Positions 8,601 through 16,404 of a stretch of 38,691 bases of DNA are shown here, piece after piece. Position numbers and translations under genes: made by a program. A model generated the notes under the pieces. The model was not told the origin of the DNA and ran no database searches. It saw only the letters and a program-made list of their open reading frames with translations. Source of the DNA: Lachnospiraceae bacterium (GTDB lineage: Bacteria > Bacillota > Clostridia > Lachnospirales > Lachnospiraceae). The stretch covers positions 1 to 38,691 of the forward strand of contig JAEEVO010000018.1 of the NCBI GenBank assembly GCA_016290905.1, given 5' to 3'. Every line of letters begins with the position of its first letter. The stretch's first letter is position 1.

Positions 8601-8818
8601 TTATCATACCTGTAGAGGCGCAAAACGGAGACGTCAGACAGTATGTCATCAATATAATAAGAAAGGATAAGGACGGAGGAACGACGGTACCTACGCCTAC
8701 TCCGGATAATCCTAACGAACCGACCCCTATAGTCATCGATGTCAAGGAGGTTACACCGGATCCTAACGATCCCGATGATCAGGATCAGCCAACACCTACA
8801 CCGTTTGTTTATGGCTAA
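5657..8818 (+). CDS. Secreted cell-wall N-acetylglucosaminidase with five SH3 domains
   Basis: An exported peptidoglycan hydrolase of 1,053 residues. A signal peptide (about 1-35, ending near IPIFAKN) is followed by five bacterial SH3-type repeats, recognisable by a repeated MRSGPGTDY...GWYHI...GY pattern (about 36-110, 135-205, 280-365, 370-450 and 470-560). A threonine/proline-rich linker lies at about 205-260. The catalytic glucosaminidase domain (about 580-880) begins PESYKPFLRELHEQYPNWIF and contains ASRVKQEV and the YNYYNIGA stretch typical of the LytG/GH73-like fold. A cadherin-like beta-sandwich (about 905-1000) and an acidic Pro/Thr tail end the protein. AGGAGG (5646-5651) sits five bases before the GTG at 5657, so I chose this over GTG 5630. 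Likely role: wall turnover or cell separation. Confidence 0.9.
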   Translation: MNRMFSKELRTKLAFIVALALIVTALPQIPIFAKNEAKGVITATELFMRSGPGTDYKNITKGSEKVVLVKDQQITVLGERNGWYHIRAEYKGETYEGYSLSDWIQLTEGTVNKETSEFKEITPTPTPAPRPKSTGKGRVDADELFIRKGPGTDYDKVLVNGEPAVLVREQIVELYSAKDGWYRISATIGGKEVDGYSLGTFIAVTSGSVSEEKPSTTPTPTATPTPKPTKEPTPTPTEAVTPTPTAVPEETPFPTAPAIPEGTHTDEDGKVVDEEGNEYELVTETFSSKYDIKGAVSVELLNMRKSASFDGDVLGILAKGNIVNLVGTKMSNISVKGETVKARWYKVIANVDGKPVKGYVLSNYIVLDYTDGLVVKTNINKQILRKDASSSTKKVKTSKGSVVKLSAGTEVVILAEKDTDGDKWVKIQVEYNGETITGWIIAGRISFISNASETDFCYYTKKEKAADIIVPDPPVDDNKDGKNAVLNDAAALSLKTDPKYSADVVFTDDKKPVILYSGLAVHVIESVSDEQGNTWCKIEAEFDGKTYTGYINSIYVEAGEGLTPPDTSNGNTTPSVSFEEGLTNEGFPESYKPFLRELHEQYPNWIFKAYQTGLDWDTVIEKESVLGENLIPNTRSVEWKSLEAGAYSWSSDRFTVFDGSSWVTASRAALSYYMDPRNFLGHDTIFQFEVLDYNPSYQTKEGIATIIKNTAMNNASYTYKDDLGVERTISYVDTFLMAAEFSGVSPIHLASRVKQEVTIGSNSMSNSVTGTVSGLENLYNYYNIGAFHSTETGGAIANGLKYAKNGSSSETLNMKCLIPWNNRLRSILGGAFYIGNNYINRGQNTIYLQKFNVTPTSTFNHQYMANVEAPYSEGKRMFNAYENPGEIPIVFSIPVYENMPETPCPVPEKAYNPNNWLSSLNLYDINGDAIKLSPSFNVSKDQEYSAVVSYETTYIKISATTVSSLATVKGEGFEPKVGSNKLIIPVEAQNGDVRQYVINIIRKDKDGGTTVPTPTPDNPNEPTPIVIDVKEVTPDPNDPDDQDQPTPTPFVYG

Positions 8819-8869
8819 GCTTCGGTTCCCTTAACATCGTGACCGGCTTGAACGTCGGCAGGAGGCGAC

Positions 8870-9955
8870 ATGAAAGGAACGGTTAAAAAAGCCCTTACGG
8901 CAGTCTGCCTGACCTTTGTGTATGTTATGCTGATCAGAAGTGTTGGGCTAAAGGCCTCGAGTGCAGATATCTCCTTTACTTCGGATTCGACAGAATACGA
9001 TACGGGAGATGTGTTTACGGTAAGCATCGATATAACGGCAGATGTCATACCCGGAGATTTCGAGGCATATGTGCTTTACAATGCAGATTGCCTGGAATTC
9101 ATACCCGGGGTAGAGATCATCACCGGTAAAGCGGGCGTGATAAAAATTTCGGATCACGTAGTTTCTGCCAACAGGGTTTCACGTAAATATTCTTTGAAAT
9201 TCATGGCTTTGGCTCCGGAGGAGGCTGTATTTTCCTTTAAGGACGGGCCCGAACTTTATGAACTGGAAGACGGATACCTGATGTCGGTATCCTGTAATGA
9301 GCTTAAGATAAGGATAGGCGCAGTCGAGGAGGTATCCTCGGATGCGTCCCTTGCTGTGCTTAAAGTAAGCCCCGGTGAGCTTTCACCTGCTTTTTCACCC
9401 GATATTAAAGATTATACCGTAAACGTTCCCGCCGAGACCGAAAAGCTGTCTGTAAGCGCAGCAGCCACCGACAGGACAGCTTCCGTGGAAATAAGCGGAA
9501 ACGAAGAGCTTAAAGAAGGCAATAACCGTATAGCGGTTGAAGTGACGGCCGCCGACGGTTCGAAGGAAAAATACTTCATCATTTGTAAAAAAGAGGCCTC
9601 GAGAGAAGAAAAGCCGGAAGCTGCAGATTCTCCCGACAGGCAGGAAAACGATCAGGGTAATGTGAAAGATCCCGGAAAAGATAAGGATGCGGATAAGGGG
9701 CCGGATGCCTCAAGGTCCGATACCGAAAACGGAAAAAAAGAAAACTCATATGTGGTAAAGCCCGAACAGGAAGGCAACAGAGTGGTTACGGAAAACACTG
9801 AATCAATAGAGGCGCTTGAACTCATGGAAAGCTACGAGAAAAGCCTTTCGACCCTCACTCTGATAATTGCGATACTCAGCGCATTATGTATGGCTTTACT
9901 CATCATAGTCATAAGGCTTGCCCTAAGAAAAGGCAATGACGAGCTTGATGACTGA
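8870..9955 (+). CDS. Membrane-anchored surface protein with cohesin-like and cadherin-like domains
   Basis: A 361-residue exported protein. It has an N-terminal signal peptide (about 1-30), then a cohesin-type beta-sandwich (about 31-150, beginning ADISFTSDSTEYDTGDVFTV, with FEAYVLYNADCLEFIPG typical of the fold). A cadherin-like beta-sandwich follows (about 158-240, same family as in the preceding glucosaminidase), then a charged low-complexity linker (about 240-310) and one C-terminal transmembrane helix (about 322-348) with a short acidic cytoplasmic tail. No catalytic residues are seen, so a scaffolding or adhesion role is inferred. AGGAGG precedes the ATG. It starts 52 bases after the glucosaminidase and ends 14 bases before mcsA, in the place where ctsR is found in Bacilli. 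Confidence 0.82.
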   Translation: MKGTVKKALTAVCLTFVYVMLIRSVGLKASSADISFTSDSTEYDTGDVFTVSIDITADVIPGDFEAYVLYNADCLEFIPGVEIITGKAGVIKISDHVVSANRVSRKYSLKFMALAPEEAVFSFKDGPELYELEDGYLMSVSCNELKIRIGAVEEVSSDASLAVLKVSPGELSPAFSPDIKDYTVNVPAETEKLSVSAAATDRTASVEISGNEELKEGNNRIAVEVTAADGSKEKYFIICKKEASREEKPEAADSPDRQENDQGNVKDPGKDKDADKGPDASRSDTENGKKENSYVVKPEQEGNRVVTENTESIEALELMESYEKSLSTLTLIIAILSALCMALLIIVIRLALRKGNDELDD

Positions 9956-9969
9956 AACGGAGGAATATT

Positions 9970-10668
9970 ATGTTATGTGATATTTGCCAGACACGTCAGG
10001 CAAAAATATTTTATACCGAGATAGTCAACGGTCAGAAGAAGGAACAGCACCTTTGTGAGCAATGTGCTTCGGAGCATACTGCCGTTCCGATAAATGAGCT
10101 TCTCGGAGGACAGGGGCTTTCGGCTATAGGAAGCATACTGTCGGGTATAATGAGCAGTTACGCTAAGGACAGGGGAAAAGCTTTAGAGAGCGAGAACCGT
10201 GTTGAGACAACGTGTCCGGAGTGTGGGACAACGGAGTCTGATTTCTTAAAGACCGGAAAGACAGGATGTCCTGTATGCTACAATGTATTCAGGGATATGA
10301 TCACAAAGAACTTCAAGACCATGCAGGGAGGTATGACTCATGTCGGAAAAGAGCCTTCCTATGCAAAGTACATCCAGATAGATGACAGTGTTCCGAAGCA
10401 GACCTTTGTGAACAAAAACTTAGAAGATCTGGACAAGAAGCTGAATATCCCCGGGGATGATGAGGCTGAGATTAATCCCGATATTAAGGAAACTGTTAAG
10501 GAAAAGCCGAAAAGAAAGCCTGCCGCACAGAAAAGCGGCGTTAAGAAGATCGGGGAACTTAAGGAACAGCTTAAACATGCCATAGAGATAGAAGATTATG
10601 AGCTGGCCGCAAAGCTTCGCGATGAAATAAAGGCCTTAGAGGTGAAGAATGAGAAAAAGAAAAAATAA
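9970..10668 (+). CDS. mcsA: McsA, zinc-finger activator of the McsB/ClpC system
   Basis: A 232-residue protein. In Bacilli McsA stimulates the arginine kinase McsB and links it to ClpC. Visible are two zinc-ribbon pairs: Cys3/Cys6 with Cys29/Cys32, and CPEC with CPVC near residues 79-103. A UVR-type coiled-coil motif is at the C-terminus (KEQLKHAIEIEDYELAAKLRDEI, about 196-220), as expected for the family. A Lys/Pro-rich linker connects the two parts. GGAGG precedes the ATG. The gene overlaps mcsB by 20 bases, which suggests translational coupling. Confidence 0.94.
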   Translation: MLCDICQTRQAKIFYTEIVNGQKKEQHLCEQCASEHTAVPINELLGGQGLSAIGSILSGIMSSYAKDRGKALESENRVETTCPECGTTESDFLKTGKTGCPVCYNVFRDMITKNFKTMQGGMTHVGKEPSYAKYIQIDDSVPKQTFVNKNLEDLDKKLNIPGDDEAEINPDIKETVKEKPKRKPAAQKSGVKKIGELKEQLKHAIEIEDYELAAKLRDEIKALEVKNEKKKK

Positions 10669-11728
10669 ATGGTATTATGATTCAAAAGCCTATCATGAGG
10701 TTGTTCTCTCGGGAAGCGTAACCTTGGCCAGAAATCTTGCTGACTATAATTTCCCTTCACGCTTAAGCGAAGAGGATGCCTTGAGAGTGGTAGAGACTGT
10801 CAGGTCCCTTACGACCGATCTCGGAGCAAGGGAAGAACGGGATTATTATTCATGCAGGGTTGACAGGCTTTCAAATACCGACAAGGACTGCCTTATCGAA
10901 AGTCATGCGATCACCCCTTCGCTGAAGAGGCGCAAAGACCCGACAGGGCTTATAATTTCCGATGACGAGAGCGTCAGCATAATGATAAATGATGACGATC
11001 ACATACATATCAGGGCTACAAGAGCGGGCTACAATTTAAGGGATGCTTATAAGACAGCCAACCGTATAGATGATTTCATTGATTCGGAGCTGAAATACTG
11101 TTTCAGTGAAAAATACGGATACCTTACATCCAAGCTTCAGGATGCGGGAACGGGACTTCATGCAAGCTATATGCTTTCGCTTCCTGCCATAACCATGGGA
11201 GGAAGGGTTGAAGTCTTACAGGACGAGATCTCGAGATTTGACGTAACCCTCAAGGGAATATACGGCGAAGGCTCAAAGAGCGCGGGGTTTATCTTCCAGC
11301 TCTTAAACCGCAAAACCCTGGGAGTCAGCGAAAACGAGATACTTGAGAATCTTGAACAGGTTACGGCTCAGATAGTAAACATTGAGAAGAGGCTCAGGGG
11401 TGAGCTTGTAAAGAATGCCGGGAATGAGATGAAGGACAGGGTTTACAGGTCCTACGGTGTTCTGAAATTTGCAAAAAACCTTCCCCAGAAGGATGCCATG
11501 GTACTGCTGGCACAGCTTAAGCTCGGCTCCGACTGCGGGCTCATAAAGGTTAAGGGAGGCGGCAGCGAGATTCACAAGCTCATGATCGAAATGCAGCCGG
11601 GGAACCTTCAGACCATATATAACAAGAAAAGCATGGGAAGCGTACAGAGGGATGAATACCGTGCGAAATATCTGAATGAACATCTTCCGGAACTCATAGA
11701 GGAAAAGACGGAAGAAACGGAGGCATGA
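10649..11728 (+). CDS. mcsB: McsB-family protein with degenerate kinase active site
   Basis: 359 residues, clearly homologous over its length to the protein-arginine kinase McsB (phosphagen-kinase fold). Conserved landmarks include ARN at 27-29, IYGEGS at 204-209, DRVYRSYGVL and the C-terminal RD pair (334-335) that binds phosphoarginine in Bacillus McsB. Against the family pattern recalled from B. subtilis, the nucleotide-binding arginines are replaced: SSRIRLARN reads SGSVTLARN (Ser23, Thr25), NEEDHIR reads NDDDHIH (Asp116, His120), CPTNxGTGLRAS reads KLQDAGTGLHAS (Lys162-Asp165, His171), and RGIYGEGS reads KGIYGEGS (Lys202). Kinase activity is therefore doubtful and it may act as a pseudokinase or adaptor. 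There is no frameshift or stop. GAGGTG precedes the ATG, and clpC starts directly after the stop. Confidence 0.9.
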   Translation: MRKRKNKWYYDSKAYHEVVLSGSVTLARNLADYNFPSRLSEEDALRVVETVRSLTTDLGAREERDYYSCRVDRLSNTDKDCLIESHAITPSLKRRKDPTGLIISDDESVSIMINDDDHIHIRATRAGYNLRDAYKTANRIDDFIDSELKYCFSEKYGYLTSKLQDAGTGLHASYMLSLPAITMGGRVEVLQDEISRFDVTLKGIYGEGSKSAGFIFQLLNRKTLGVSENEILENLEQVTAQIVNIEKRLRGELVKNAGNEMKDRVYRSYGVLKFAKNLPQKDAMVLLAQLKLGSDCGLIKVKGGGSEIHKLMIEMQPGNLQTIYNKKSMGSVQRDEYRAKYLNEHLPELIEEKTEETEA

Positions 11729-11729
11729 A

Positions 11730-14192
11730 TTGTACGAGAAATTTACGGAACAGGCAAGACAGGCGATGAAGATAGCAGAGGAGATCTCTGAACAGCTCGG
11801 ACACAACTATATGGGTACCGAGCATATCCTGATAGGACTCCTTGATGCAGAGGGTGTCGCTTCAAAGATCCTTGTCACCAACGGGCTTGACAAGGACAAG
11901 CTGATGGAGCTCATAGACCAGCTCATAGCTCCTGACGGCAAAGTGGGGTTTGCCGAGATAAACAACATAACCCCGCGTGCCCGCGGAGTCATAATGAAAA
12001 GCTATGATGTCGCAAAGAGGTTTAAGAGCAGGGAGGTGGGAACCGAACACCTTCTTTTCTCACTTATTACCGAGAGGGACTGCATAGCGCTTAGACTGCT
12101 TAATACCATAGGCATAGATATCAGAAAGATTTATATGGATATTCTTTCTGCGGCAAATGTGAACCCTGCCGAGTTCAGGACCGAATCACCCTTCGGGACG
12201 GGGAAGAAGAAAGGAGCAACACCCACCCTTGACAAATACAGCCGTGACATGACAAAGCTTGCAGGGGAAGGAAAGCTCGATCCCGTTGTAGGCCGTGAGG
12301 ATGAGATAAAGAGGGTAATACAGATATTAAGCCGCCGCACAAAGAACAATCCTTGTCTTGTCGGTGAACCCGGAGTGGGCAAGACGGCCGTTGTCGAAGG
12401 ACTTGCCATGAAGATCGTTGAAGGCGATGTGCCCGATACGGTAAAGGACAAGAGGGTTGTGACCCTCGATCTTTCTGGCATGGTGGCAGGTTCGAAATAC
12501 CGCGGCGAGTTTGAGGAAAGGATTAAGGCAGTTATATCCGAGGTCATAAATTCCCAGGATGTAATCCTTTTCCTTGATGAGCTTCATACCATAATAGGAG
12601 CGGGAGGAGCCGAAGGCGCACTGGATGCTTCAAATATCCTTAAGCCCTCGCTTGCAAGAGGCGAGCTGCAGCTCATTGGCGCGACAACCCGTGAGGAATA
12701 CAGGAAATACATAGAAAAGGATGCGGCATTAGAGCGACGTTTCCAGCCGATAGATGTTGAGGAGCCTTCGGAAGAGGAATCGCTTGCCATACTTAAGGGA
12801 CTTCGCCCCGCATATGAGGCTCATCACAAGGTTTCGATAACGGATGACGCTCTTGAGGCAGCCGTAAAGCTCTCTTCAAGGTACATTAATGACCGTTTCC
12901 TTCCGGACAAGGCCATCGATCTTATGGATGAGGCAGCTTCTCGCGTGAGACTTGAGGTTTATTCCGATTCGCCGAAAAAGAAGGCTGCGGAGGAAAAGCT
13001 CAAGGCTCTTGAAGCAGAGAAGGAAGAGGCTATCAAGAACGAGGAATACGAGAAGGCCGGCGTCATAAAGAGGAAACAGAATCGGGTAAAGAAGGAAATA
13101 GAAAAGCTCGAAGAGGAAAACACCCGCGAACGTGAGGAAAGAGAGCTTTTCGTGACCGAAGAAAACATTGCCGATGTGGTTTCGGGCTGGACAAAGATAC
13201 CTGTCAGAAAGCTTAAGGAAGAGGAAGGAGAGCGTTTAAGAAAGCTTGAAGAGATCCTTCACAAGCGTGTGGTCGGACAGGAGGAAGCTGTCGGCGCGGT
13301 TGCAAAGGCAATCCGCAGGGGCAGGGTAGGGCTCAAGGATCCCAACAGACCGATAGGATCGTTCCTGTTCTTGGGACCCACCGGCGTAGGAAAGACCGAG
13401 CTCTCAAAGGCTTTGGCAGAGGCTGTTTTCGGAACCGAGAATTCCATGATAAGGGTAGATATGTCCGAATACATGGAAAAGCACAGCGTTTCCAAGATGG
13501 TAGGCTCGCCTCCCGGATATGTCGGATATGACGAGGGCGGACAGTTAAGCGAAAAAATCAGAAGGAACCCTTATTCCGTAGTGCTTTTTGACGAGATAGA
13601 AAAGGCTCATCCGGATGTGTTCAACATCCTTCTGCAGGTGCTTGACGACGGTCACATAACCGACGCTCAGGGCAGGAAGGTAAGCTTTAAGAATACGATA
13701 ATCATAATGACCTCCAATGCCGGGGCGCAGAATATCATATCTCCGAAGACTCTCGGATTTTCGGGTGACAATGACGCAAAAGCCGATTACAACCGTATGA
13801 AGGATGGCGTAATGGAAGAGGTAAGGCGCATATTTAAGCCCGAATTCCTGAACAGGATAGATGAAATCATAGTATTCCACTCACTTACCCGTGAGAACAT
13901 CAGGGAGATCGTCTCCATCATGTTCTCGAGAGTGGCTTCGCGTGCACTTGAAGAGCTCAGCATAAAATTGAAGTGTACGGAGGAATTCATAAACCATATC
14001 GCTGACAAGGGCTTTGACGAGAAGTACGGGGCAAGGCCTTTGAGACGTGCCATCCAGAATGAGGTGGAGGACAGGCTGAGCGAGGAGATCCTCTCCGGAG
14101 GTGTCAAAGAGGGCGATACGGTAACGATAGGCTATGACGAGACTGACAAGAAGACTGTCTTCAAGCGCCGCGCGGGCAAAAAGACAAATTAA
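11730..14192 (+). CDS. clpC: ClpC, AAA+ unfoldase of the Clp protease
   Basis: An 820-residue Hsp100 ATPase that unfolds proteins for ClpP. The N-domain double repeat (about 1-145) keeps both GTEH glutamates (Glu31, Glu106) that form the phosphoarginine pockets in Bacillus ClpC. AAA-1 has Walker A GEPGVGKT near residue 212 and Walker B VILFLDE. A UVR-containing middle coiled coil spans about 405-465. AAA-2 has Walker A GPTGVGKT near 549, [13 protein letters not shown] and the D2-small domain. The start is TTG at 11730 with GGAGG (11719-11723) six bases upstream, one base past the mcsB stop; no in-frame ATG fits. It is the last gene of mcsA-mcsB-clpC. Confidence 0.97.
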   Translation: MYEKFTEQARQAMKIAEEISEQLGHNYMGTEHILIGLLDAEGVASKILVTNGLDKDKLMELIDQLIAPDGKVGFAEINNITPRARGVIMKSYDVAKRFKSREVGTEHLLFSLITERDCIALRLLNTIGIDIRKIYMDILSAANVNPAEFRTESPFGTGKKKGATPTLDKYSRDMTKLAGEGKLDPVVGREDEIKRVIQILSRRTKNNPCLVGEPGVGKTAVVEGLAMKIVEGDVPDTVKDKRVVTLDLSGMVAGSKYRGEFEERIKAVISEVINSQDVILFLDELHTIIGAGGAEGALDASNILKPSLARGELQLIGATTREEYRKYIEKDAALERRFQPIDVEEPSEEESLAILKGLRPAYEAHHKVSITDDALEAAVKLSSRYINDRFLPDKAIDLMDEAASRVRLEVYSDSPKKKAAEEKLKALEAEKEEAIKNEEYEKAGVIKRKQNRVKKEIEKLEEENTREREERELFVTEENIADVVSGWTKIPVRKLKEEEGERLRKLEEILHKRVVGQEEAVGAVAKAIRRGRVGLKDPNRPIGSFLFLGPTGVGKTELSKALAEAVFGTENSMIRVDMSEYMEKHSVSKMVGSPPGYVGYDEGGQLSEKIRRNPYSVVLFDEIEKAHPDVFNILLQVLDDGHITDAQGRKVSFKNTIIIMTSNAGAQNIISPKTLGFSGDNDAKADYNRMKDGVMEEVRRIFKPEFLNRIDEIIVFHSLTRENIREIVSIMFSRVASRALEELSIKLKCTEEFINHIADKGFDEKYGARPLRRAIQNEVEDRLSEEILSGGVKEGDTVTIGYDETDKKTVFKRRAGKKTN

Positions 14193-14244
14193 TCCCGTGA
14201 TTGAAAAAGGGTTAAAAAACTTTATAAAATTTTGATGGAAATTT

Positions 14245-14273
14245 TTGAAAAGACATGTTATAATGTCTATAAT
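14245..14273 (+). promoter_or_regulatory. Strong sigma-A promoter upstream of the 14402 gene
   Basis: -35 TTGAAA (14245-14250), a 17-base spacer, -10 TATAAT (14268-14273). A second TATAAT (14259-14264) lies inside the spacer. The transcript would begin near 14280 with a leader of about 120 bases. Confidence 0.75.
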
Positions 14274-14338
14274 GCGGAGGAGTTTGACTTTTGCAGATCC
14301 GCAGACAGGATTTAAACCAATATTGTAAATGCTTCTAA

Positions 14339-14375
14339 TGACGAAAGTCAGGATGCCGGCAAAGACCCGGTATCC
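14339..14375 (+). ncRNA. Candidate structured 5' leader with two adjacent hairpins
   Basis: TGAC-GAAA-GTCA (14339-14350) forms a tetraloop hairpin. It is immediately followed by GGATGCCGG (14351-14359), loop CAAAGAC, and CCGGTATCC (14367-14375), a 9-bp stem with one G-U pair. The AGGAGG for the downstream gene is 16 bases further on. It does not match c-di-GMP, SAM or other riboswitch cores that I know. Confidence 0.5.
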
Positions 14376-14401
14376 GAAAAATGTGATTTCAGGAGGAAGT
14401 T

Positions 14402-14815
14402 ATGGAAGTCGTAAAGTCTTTGATTCAGGGCGAAAAGGATGGGACACTCAGTTTTGGGGATTTTTCACAGAAGGAAAAACAGAAAAAATCCGATTTCAAG
14501 CATGAAGGTGACCTTTACAAGGTTAAATCCTTCTATGAGATAACCAGGCTGGAGAAAAACGGAGCATTTGTATATGAGTCGGTTCCCGGAACTTCAGTAT
14601 TCGGTCTTAAGGTTACCGACAAGGAGATTGATTTCGAGGTTACGGGAAAGGGTGACGCACAGATCACATTAGAGCTTGAGGCCGAGAAGGAATACGAGGT
14701 ATCCGTTGACGGCAGCAGCCTTGGCGTGATGAAGACAAACCTCGGAGGAAAGCTTACCTTCAGTGTTGAAACGAATGAGGAAACGAAGCGTAAGGTAAAG
14801 ATTTCCGCGAAGTGA
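14402..14815 (+). CDS. Small conserved Lachnospiraceae protein ('endosialidase'-named family), function unknown
   Basis: A 137-residue acidic cytosolic protein with no signal peptide. It matches a family that is very common in Lachnospiraceae and often labelled 'endosialidase'. That label looks unfounded, since the protein is far too short for a sialidase and shows no catalytic motifs. The recognisable stretches are GTLSFGDF near the start, HEGDLYKVKSFYEITRLEKN in the middle, and a beta-rich C-terminal half (AQITLELEAEKEYEVSVDG, then TNLGGKLTFSVE). It has a strong promoter of its own, a perfect AGGAGG and a structured leader, suggesting high expression. It stands between clpC and radA. Confidence 0.8.
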   Translation: MEVVKSLIQGEKDGTLSFGDFSQKEKQKKSDFKHEGDLYKVKSFYEITRLEKNGAFVYESVPGTSVFGLKVTDKEIDFEVTGKGDAQITLELEAEKEYEVSVDGSSLGVMKTNLGGKLTFSVETNEETKRKVKISAK

Positions 14816-14841
14816 TCTAACAGAATATCCCAGAGAAAAAG

Positions 14842-14886
14842 GCCGTGTGGCTGTCTGAAAAAGTACCCGAAAGACAGCTACATGGC
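14842..14886 (+). terminator. Long hairpin between the 14402 gene and radA, possible terminator
   Basis: GCCGTGTGGCTGTCT (14842-14856) pairs with AGACAGCTACATGGC (14872-14886): 15 bp including two G-U pairs and a 15-base loop. No clean U-tract follows (TATAGCTATG), so it may be a weak terminator or a processing/stability hairpin just before radA. Confidence 0.5.
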
Positions 14887-14923
14887 TATAGCTATGTTTA
14901 TAAGAGTACGGAAAGGATGACTG

Positions 14924-16285
14924 ATGGCAAAGGCGAAAAGTGTTTTTTTCTGTAAGGAATGCGGAGCGGAATCACCCAAATGGATGGGACAGTGCCCGGC
15001 CTGTAAAGCCTGGGACAGTATGGTCGAAGAGCCCGTGGCACCCAAGGCCAAGGGAATGAAGCTTCCGGCGGCGGGGACTGCGAAGAAGGCGGTTCCGGAG
15101 AAGCTCTCCGAGATAAAGTCACACGAGGATACCCGGATAATCACCGGCGTGGAAGAACTTGACAGGGTTCTCGGCGGCGGTATAGTAGATTCATCCCTTG
15201 TTCTTGTCGGAGGAGACCCCGGCATAGGAAAATCAACACTGCTTTTGCAGGTATGCCGTATACTTGCAGCCATGAAGATTGACGTTCTGTACATTTCCGG
15301 AGAGGAAAGCGTACGTCAGATAAAGATGAGAGCCGACAGGCTCGGGAAATTTGACGGGGATCCCGAGATACTTTCCGAAAACAACCTGGATAATATCGAA
15401 GAGCTGATCGTTGAAAAGAGACCGAGAGTCGTTGTCATAGATTCCATTCAGACAATGTTCCGCGAGGACATAGCGGCTTCGCCCGGAAGCGTCAGTCAGG
15501 TAAGGGAGACAACGGGATCGCTCCTGCGTCTCGCAAAGGGCTACGGAGTAACGATCTTCATAGTGGGACATGTGACAAAGGAAGGCGTTGTAGCAGGTCC
15601 GAGAGTCCTTGAGCACATGGTGGATACGGTACTCTATTTTGAAGGAGATAATTCTTCGGATTACAGGGTACTGAGAGCCGTCAAGAACAGATTCGGTTCG
15701 ACAAACGAGGTCGGCGTGTTCGAAATGCGCCAGGACGGACTGCGCGAGGTAAAGAATCCTTCGGAGTACATGCTTGCGGGTACTCCGGTAGGGGAACCCG
15801 GTTCGGTCATAACCGCGACGATAGAAGGTACACGGCCAATAATGCTTGAGATACAGGCGTTGTGCTGCCAGACTTCCCTGAACATCCCGAGGCGAACCTC
15901 GGTCGGCATAGACTACAACAGGGTAAACCTTCTCATGGCAGTGCTTGAGAAGAAGATGGGCCTTAAGCTTTCTTTCTGTGACGCGTACGTAAATGTTGCG
16001 GGCGGCATGAAGGTGAACGAACCCGCGCTTGATCTTGCCATAGTCATGGCAATACTTTCAAGCTATACGAATAAGCCGCTGGGAGAAAAAACGATCTGCT
16101 TCGGCGAGGTCGGACTTACCGGCGAGATAAGAGGAGTCTCACAGGCGGAACAGAGGGTGGCTGAGGCAAAGCAGCTGGGCTTTGAGCATATCATCCTGCC
16201 CAAGGTAAACATGAAGACCGTAAAGGACTGCGGGCTAAAGCTTACCGGCGTCGGACACGTGACGGAGCTTATGAGACTGTTCTGA
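14924..16285 (+). CDS. radA: DNA repair protein RadA
   Basis: A 453-residue RecA-like helicase that promotes branch migration in recombinational repair. It has the N-terminal zinc finger (Cys10, Cys13, Cys24, Cys27), Walker A GGDPGIGKST near residue 92-101, Walker B VVVIDSIQTMF, the RadA-specific KNRFG motif near residue 254, and a C-terminal Lon-protease-like domain (about 290-453) of normal length. AAAGGA lies upstream of the ATG. radA next to mcsA-mcsB-clpC is a conserved Firmicutes arrangement, here with one small gene inserted between them. Confidence 0.97.
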   Translation: MAKAKSVFFCKECGAESPKWMGQCPACKAWDSMVEEPVAPKAKGMKLPAAGTAKKAVPEKLSEIKSHEDTRIITGVEELDRVLGGGIVDSSLVLVGGDPGIGKSTLLLQVCRILAAMKIDVLYISGEESVRQIKMRADRLGKFDGDPEILSENNLDNIEELIVEKRPRVVVIDSIQTMFREDIAASPGSVSQVRETTGSLLRLAKGYGVTIFIVGHVTKEGVVAGPRVLEHMVDTVLYFEGDNSSDYRVLRAVKNRFGSTNEVGVFEMRQDGLREVKNPSEYMLAGTPVGEPGSVITATIEGTRPIMLEIQALCCQTSLNIPRRTSVGIDYNRVNLLMAVLEKKMGLKLSFCDAYVNVAGGMKVNEPALDLAIVMAILSSYTNKPLGEKTICFGEVGLTGEIRGVSQAEQRVAEAKQLGFEHIILPKVNMKTVKDCGLKLTGVGHVTELMRLF

Positions 16286-16310
16286 CATGCGTTTTTTTAT
16301 ACGATTAGTT

Positions 16311-16382
16311 TGTCATCCTGAGCGTTAGCGAAGGATCTTATACCATAAGAATAAAAGATTCTTCGCTTTGCTCGGAATGGCA
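16311..16382. repeat. REP-like repeat, inverted pair
   Basis: The left arm starts TGTCATCCTGAGCGTTAGCG (16311). The right arm is inverted (16353-16382) with the core TTCTTCGCTTTGCTCGGAAT. The arms can fold on each other. It lies just after the radA stop codon and may act as a 3' stabiliser or terminator. Confidence 0.85.
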
Positions 16383-16404
16383 CTTAATCAGTGACATTTG
16401 TTAT

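Noticed and set aside
14193-14220. Terminator after clpC (CCC...GGG with A/T run)
   Set aside because: The stem is only about 3 bp and not stable.
14335-14350. Hammerhead ribozyme-like CTAATGACGAAA
   Set aside because: The required CUGANGA core and three-stem junction are absent; it is simply a GAAA tetraloop hairpin.
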